In this document: piece by piece, positions 58,948 through 64,000 of the stretch
Layout of the letters: each line of letters opens with the position of its first letter
Numbering within the stretch: the first letter of the stretch is position 1
NCBI GenBank assembly: GCA_001051155.2
Contig: JYIP02000004.1
Location: 3,032,383 to 3,096,382 of the forward strand
Direction: 5' to 3'
DNA from: Chrysoporthe austroafricana
Taxonomy: Eukaryota; Ascomycota; Sordariomycetes; Diaporthales; Cryphonectriaceae
DNA length: 64,000 nt
Notes under the pieces: generated by a model
Databases searched by the model: none
Told to the model about the DNA's origin: nothing
Seen by the model: the letters and a program-made list of their open reading frames with translations, nothing else
Position numbers and translations under genes: made by a program

Positions 58948-59922
58948 ATGTCTGAAGACGACTACCGGCCCAAGTCCCCCGACCTCAACTTTGGCGGCCC
59001 CGACCAGCCCCAGCACCAGCACCAGCAGTACCAGCAGCCACCACGCTCTCACTCCCACTCGCACTCGCACTCCCAGGCTCTGCGCGTCGAGCCCCCTCCA
59101 CCGGCGCAGAACTGGTACCAGACACCCCAGGACGAGCCCTACAGTCACTCCCGCTCCTACTCCTACTCGGCTCAGGTTCACAGCCCGACCGCAGAGCCCG
59201 GCTTCTACTCGTACCAGCCCATGAGCGCGACCACGCCGTCTTACAACTCACCACGTTTCCCGCCCCACCACTACCAGCAGAACCACCACCAGCAGACCCA
59301 GGCAGCACCACCGCAACAGGCCTACCAGGGACAGGAGCAGCAACCCTATTTCCCACCTGTCGTCTCGCCACACGCCGCCGGTCTGCACCACGCCCCCTAC
59401 CAGCCGCCTTACGCCCACCAAGGCTACGTCAAGCAGGAGGACCCCGACACCAAGCCGTTCAAGACCGAGGAGGCAGGAGACAGCAGGATGCCCCCTCGGC
59501 GCGCGGCAGCAGCGGCGGCAGCCACCGCCGACGCGCCGGCCATCGAGCCGTCGCCGGTCAAGACCAAGTTCCCGACCGCGCGCATCAAGCGCATCATGCA
59601 GGCGGACGAGGAGGTCGGCAAGGTGGCGCAGCAGACGCCGATCGCGGTGGGCAAGGCGCTGGAGCTGTTCATGATCCAGCTGGTGTCCAAGAGCGCCGAG
59701 GTCGCGCGGGAGAAGAACTCGAAGCGCGTGACCCCGGCGATGCTGAAGCAGGTCGTCGAGAACGACGACCAGTGGGACTTCCTGCGCGAGATCGTGAGCA
59801 AGGTGGACCCCGAGAAGGAGGGCGCCGGCGGCAAGGGCAAGGCCAAGGCCGAGAGCGACACGGAGGAGGACTCGGACCAGCCCAAGAGGAGACGGGGCGG
59901 GAGGAAGAAGAAGGTCGCGTAG
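58948..59922 (+). CDS. BUR6: NC2-alpha / DRAP1 transcription corepressor subunit (BUR6)
   Basis: Histone-fold subunit of NC2, which binds TBP on DNA with NC2-beta and blocks or remodels preinitiation complexes. A single 324-residue frame; [17 protein letters not shown] is the chosen start, since the open frame upstream has no conservation. The histone fold lies at about 205-285: [37 protein letters not shown] and [20 protein letters not shown] are the family's helices. The N-terminal 200 residues are Gln/His/Pro/Ser-rich, with a repeated SHSHSHSHS, and are much longer than in yeast Bur6. The tail is acidic then basic ([19 protein letters not shown]), a likely nuclear signal. Confidence 0.94.
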   Translation: MSEDDYRPKSPDLNFGGPDQPQHQHQQYQQPPRSHSHSHSHSQALRVEPPPPAQNWYQTPQDEPYSHSRSYSYSAQVHSPTAEPGFYSYQPMSATTPSYNSPRFPPHHYQQNHHQQTQAAPPQQAYQGQEQQPYFPPVVSPHAAGLHHAPYQPPYAHQGYVKQEDPDTKPFKTEEAGDSRMPPRRAAAAAAATADAPAIEPSPVKTKFPTARIKRIMQADEEVGKVAQQTPIAVGKALELFMIQLVSKSAEVAREKNSKRVTPAMLKQVVENDDQWDFLREIVSKVDPEKEGAGGKGKAKAESDTEEDSDQPKRRRGGRKKKVA

Positions 59923-61557
59923 GAGGAGCAGCGCGACGGGGCCCGGTCGTGGAGTGGGTGGGTGGCCTGCCCGGAGGGGGAGGAGAGCCGAGGTCATCAG
60001 AGGGTGGCACACGATACCCAAGTAGAAAATGCAACAGAGGTTGTCCCCCAAGCTGAAGCCGTATACAAGATGCATGTGGAGATGCCCTCCTCACCTGGGC
60101 GTCTCACCGGATCCGTATCATCGTGCCTCGTACCTCGGGGTCATCGCGCTGTTTTTTTTTTTCTAGCTGCACCAGGACCGCGGCAGGTCCTCGTCGCCCA
60201 CACACACACTCTCTCTCTCTACAGCCATCTCAGGCACAGCCCGGCACACTGCGGCACCTTGTTTTCTTGCTGGCGACCATGGCTGCACCGTAGACGATAG
60301 TTCTGAGACAGCCAGCAAGCACCTTGGGTAATAACGGGCTGCGGGTTTGGCAGGTCAGGTCCCGGGCAGCACCAAAGTACCCGGCGATCATTACAGGGGA
60401 TGAAAATGGCATCAAGGAATAGGGGCGCAAATTGGAGATAATTTCACACTTGACGTTCTATACGCAATGATCGACCGCGCTGAGTCTACAATTCGGAGAG
60501 GACACCGCAGAGCCTTGTCCTTGGCCGCTGCAGATCCACGAGCACTGACTGGCCTCCGGTCCAGAAGGGGGACTCGGTGGTTATCTTTTTCTTGCACTTT
60601 CGAGGGTCAGGGGTACCTGCAGCAGTGGCGCGCCCGCGGCGAGGCGAGGACAGCGGCCGCCGGATGAGCAACCTGTGGCTAACGGTTTGTGGCATGGCAG
60701 ACAAACCACCCTGCGCCTGCAGAGAGAGGGGACCGGCCGGAGGGCCTCAGGGCCTGGCTGCCGGCTCGGTCGGCCTGGTCGGCCCTGGACAGACGACCTG
60801 GCACAGGAAGATGGGCTTATGGAGGACGAGTTATGCATATTTCCGCAGCAGGGTGGTGCAATAATGCCTAGCTGGAGGGACGAGGGACGGGCTAGAGGCC
60901 CCGTTTGCAGTGGGTGGGGCCCGCCCCAGTGCGAATCTGACAGCTGTAGCTGTGTCTGTTCCCCCCAAGGGACGCCCTGGAGCGCTGCCCGCGCTGGCCT
61001 ATCCGCACCGTACCGTACCGTACCCGGCCCCGTGCCGTGACGCCCGCAGCGAGCGCGAGCGCTGGGCGAGAGCTCCTCCTCACTAACCAACCAGATACAA
61101 CGTCCCCGGCCTGCCTCCAAGGACAGATCAGGAACTGGACAATCAGCTACTCAGCTTTATTGCCGACAACACCGCTCACCACCCTCACCACCCTCACCAC
61201 CCTCACCACCACCACCACCACCACCCGACTCCCTCCTCCGCCGGGCCGCCGCGATCCCCTCTACCTGCTGCACTATCCCTCCTCGAGATCCCGCGCGATG
61301 CTGAACTGCCAGCCATGATCGATCCTCCGTTCCTGCTACCCTACTTTAATGTCGAAAATATATGAAGCAACCCGCGCTCGCGGCTTGAACCCCCGTCGCT
61401 CCTTTTCTGCCTGCGCCCTCCTCCGCACACCTCCAGCAGCTTCCGCCCCAGCGCTCCGGACCCTCCGAGCTCCCGCGCGGTGACCTCACCTCGGCACTCT
61501 ACACCTCGATCCCCCCCAAGCCACGAGCCGCTGCCTCGGGCCAGCTTCCAAGCACCA
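59923..61557. other. Region between NC2-alpha and PIK1
   Basis: About 1.6 kb holding the PIK1 promoter and 5' leader. A CACCACCCT repeat lies at 61175-61226; a TATA-like AAATATATGAAG stretch is at about 61354. No gene recognised. Confidence 0.5.
61175..61226. repeat. CACCACCCT / CAC tandem repeat upstream of PIK1
   Basis: Four nine-base units followed by CAC repeats, about 330 bp before the PIK1 start codon. Confidence 0.85.
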
Positions 61558-64000
61558 ATGTCGTGGGATCTACTGCAGCGGTTCATCGACTCGGACGTCT
61601 TCAACCAGAACCCCTTCCTCCCCGTCTTCTACCTCACGTACGGCGCCCCCGTTCCCCCAAGCTGTCTGCTGCTGCTGCTGACGGATGCTGACCACCTTGG
61701 GCGCGCAGTCGCTACGCCGACCATGTCGGGATACACCATATACTATGCTCGAAGCTCCGTCAATTCCCCTACGAGGACATCGAGTTCTTCCGTGCGGCCC
61801 ACCCGAGCCCCATCTGCAGCGGGGGGAACACAGCGCTGACTGGATCTGAGCAGTGCCGCAGTTGTGCCACCTGATTGTCAGCATCGACAATGAGTCCATG
61901 GCGCTGGAAGAGTTCATCTTGGATCTGTGCGAGGAGTCCGTGACCGGTGCGCTTCTGGTATGTCCATAACACCCCGGCTGCTGCGCCCCGGCTGCCGCCC
62001 GCTGACGCTTTGTGTGCCCTCCCCAGACCTACTGGCTGTTCCAGAGCTACGTCCACGACCTCTCCTCGAACCCCCAGTCCGAGGCCTTCAGGACCTGCAG
62101 GAGGGTGTACAACAAGGTGCAGCACGTCGTCTTCGGGCTGGGCGAGGCGGTCCGGCATGACAAGATCAAGGAGAACGCGCTGCCGGTCTCCATCCTGGCC
62201 AGCTTCGTGCTGGCCAGCGTGGCCGTCCCCAGCCTGGCCAGCGCCGCGGGCCCGATGGCTGTCGCGCAGGCCCGGCGGCCGCAGCCCATCGACAACACGG
62301 TCGTGACAGAGACTGCGAACCAGCCCAAGATAGCCAGGGCGCACACCGTTTCGGCCACCCCCGCGAACAGGCCCCGGCGCGCCCTCAGGGAGACCGGGCG
62401 GGTCACCAGCGCCCCCGACCCGAGGGGCTCCCCGGACTCCACGCGCGGGCACCCAGAGTCCCAGCGCAGGTCGAACCTCCCGCCCTCGCGGCCGACGTCC
62501 TCTTCGGGCTCTACGGTGACCTCGCCCGTGAAGGAGACGGGGCGACGGCTGCCGAAACACCTCGACCTGGGGGCGGTCGATGCGCGGCTCAGCACGTCCT
62601 CGCTCCCCTTGCCCGACCTGAAATCGCCGCTCCCCCCTCGTCCTCCTACTCCGCAGTCCGCAGGCCTAGCTCCAGCCACGAGGCCATCTGAGGCGTCGAG
62701 CTTGTCTCGGAGGCATTCGCACCATGCCAAGACGCCTATGAGCCAGACAGACATGACAGCTGTTCAGAGGGCGCGGACGCTGAGGTCGAACTACTTCCGC
62801 TGCCAGACGCAGTTTCTGACGGCTCTCGAGGACATCTCGAATAGGCTCGTGATAGTCCCGAAAGCAGCCCGTCTCAGTGCTCTACGCGGTGAACTGGGCA
62901 TGCTTGCGCAGGACCTGACCGATGCCATGGTGTTGGTCGACATACCTTTTATCTGCCCACCTACCCTGACCGACGGCTCGCCGGCGAGGAGCAAGCACCA
63001 TCGGATCGTCCGTCTGAACCCAGCTGAAGCAACTGTCCTTAACAGCGCAGAAAAGGTACCCTACCTGCTGATGGTTGAGATTCTGCGCGACGACTTCACC
63101 TTTGATCCAGACTCCCCAGACAACAAGAAGATACTTCCACAGCTATTAGAACAGGGCTCGAGAAGACGCATATTCGACTTGTCCGAGTCTGCAAGGGCGC
63201 CGCCGACTTCGAAGACCCCCGAGCCTGTCGGGGATGCTCCCGTCGACAGCGTCTTCGAGCCGAGCTCTGGAGACCTCGCTAATTCGCCGCAGCTGAGACC
63301 GGTCGACAGTAGCTTGTCTGATAGGACGTTGTCTGATAGGACGGCATCTGAGAAGACAGCATCTGAGAAGACAGCATCTGAGAAGACAGCATCTGAGAAG
63401 CCGGCATCTGAGAAGCCGGCGATGGAGAAGAAACCGGTTCCACAGCGCCAACCGAGCTTGACAACAACAGTCTCTACGACGTCCGAGCTGGTGACGCCCA
63501 GGAGTTCAGCAACCTCGACATCGCGCTCTAGTAGTCCTAGCGGCCGGTCGCTGAGGAAAATGACAATCTCCTCCGCCCCAAGTAAGGCCTCGGTGGACCA
63601 GCCGGATTTTTCTGCCCTCGCGATCCACATGCGGACCGCCTCGCAGATGTTGGCACAGCTGGAAGCTACGTCTGGCAAGCGGCCGAAGGGGGAGGTGGCA
63701 GCGATCCAGGCCAAGATCATCGCGAGCATGCAGAAGCTGGAGGAGCAGAACTTCGATGTGGACGACGGCCAGGGGCCGACCTTTGACCAGATCATGGCGA
63801 AAACGCAGGCCCAGAACATAGCCACGACCACGGACCTGGACGAGGAGACGAACCTCGATCCGGCAATCAACGCTAGCGCGGGCGTGGAGCGCATGGAGAA
63901 CGACTTCAAGACGGGAGGGCTACAGCGGAAGAGCGACCGAGACGACCCCAGCGCAGCAGTCTTTGGCGAGGCATGGGAGGCCAAAAAGGAGCGTATACGA
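61558..64000 (+). CDS. PIK1: Phosphatidylinositol 4-kinase PIK1, N-terminal part (runs off window)
   Basis: Golgi and nuclear PI 4-kinase making PI4P for secretion. Exons 61558-61637, 61709-61791, 61854-61957 and 62027 onward give 747 residues in the window, in frame to the last base; the kinase domain lies beyond. The start MSWDLLQRFIDSDVFNQNP is strongly conserved. The lipid-kinase helical domain follows (KLRQFPYEDIEFF, LPQLCHLIVSIDNESMALEE, FILDLCEESVTGALLTYWLF, then RRVYNKVQ), joined across three small introns (61638-61708, 61792-61853, 61958-62026). A long Ser/Pro-rich linker leads to QTQFLTALEDISNRLV and PYLLMVEILRDDF, probably the accessory region that precedes the catalytic half. An eight-unit pentapeptide repeat lies in the linker. 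Confidence 0.93.
63314..63433 (+). repeat. In-frame 15-bp minisatellite in PIK1
   Basis: Eight 15-bp units encode LSDRT twice, ASEKT three times, ASEKP twice and AMEKK (residues 519-558). Units keep the reading frame, so copy-number change would not disrupt the kinase. Confidence 0.9.

Overview
The window is nuclear DNA from a filamentous ascomycete, most likely a Sordariomycete. The evidence is short GT..AG introns (about 60-200 nt), strongly GC-biased third codon positions, long disordered low-complexity protein regions, and a gene set typical of Pezizomycotina (PalB calpain, two fungal-type transcription factors, a separase of the size usual in filamentous fungi). No rRNA, tRNA, CRISPR array or intact transposon was recognised. 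Two single N characters (9371 and 25745) sit inside homopolymer runs and look like unresolved assembly joins.

Layout. 2.0-8.6 kb: a small four-exon gene for ribosomal protein eL29, a peroxisomal ATP carrier (ANT1 type), and a complete PalB/Rim13 calpain of the ambient-pH pathway. 9.7-19.9 kb: a C2H2 zinc-finger transcription factor (minus strand) preceded by about 8.6 kb without a recognisable gene but full of simple repeats. 19.9-28.1 kb: a large RING protein with RS/RD-, QN- and GR/GY-rich tails, a Rab5-type GTPase, and the ribosome-biogenesis factor KRI1. 28.5-40.6 kb: a Zn2Cys6 transcription factor, again preceded by about 8.7 kb without a recognisable gene. 40.6-52.0 kb: separase, a fungal mitochondrial inner-membrane protein, a SIRT4-like sirtuin and an MMT1-type mitochondrial metal carrier. 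52.7-64 kb: D-xylulokinase, a membrane-anchored alpha/beta hydrolase, the NC2-alpha (BUR6) histone-fold corepressor, and the 5' part of phosphatidylinositol 4-kinase PIK1, which runs off the window.

Most genes are unrelated housekeeping or regulatory genes on both strands, not a biosynthetic cluster. Three neighbours (47.4-52.0 kb) all look mitochondrial. Exon structures were worked out by hand from splice consensus, reading-frame continuity and family conservation. I found no clear previously undescribed multi-gene system. The strongest leads are the RING/RS protein, the two long transcription-factor upstream regions, and coding or intronic minisatellites.
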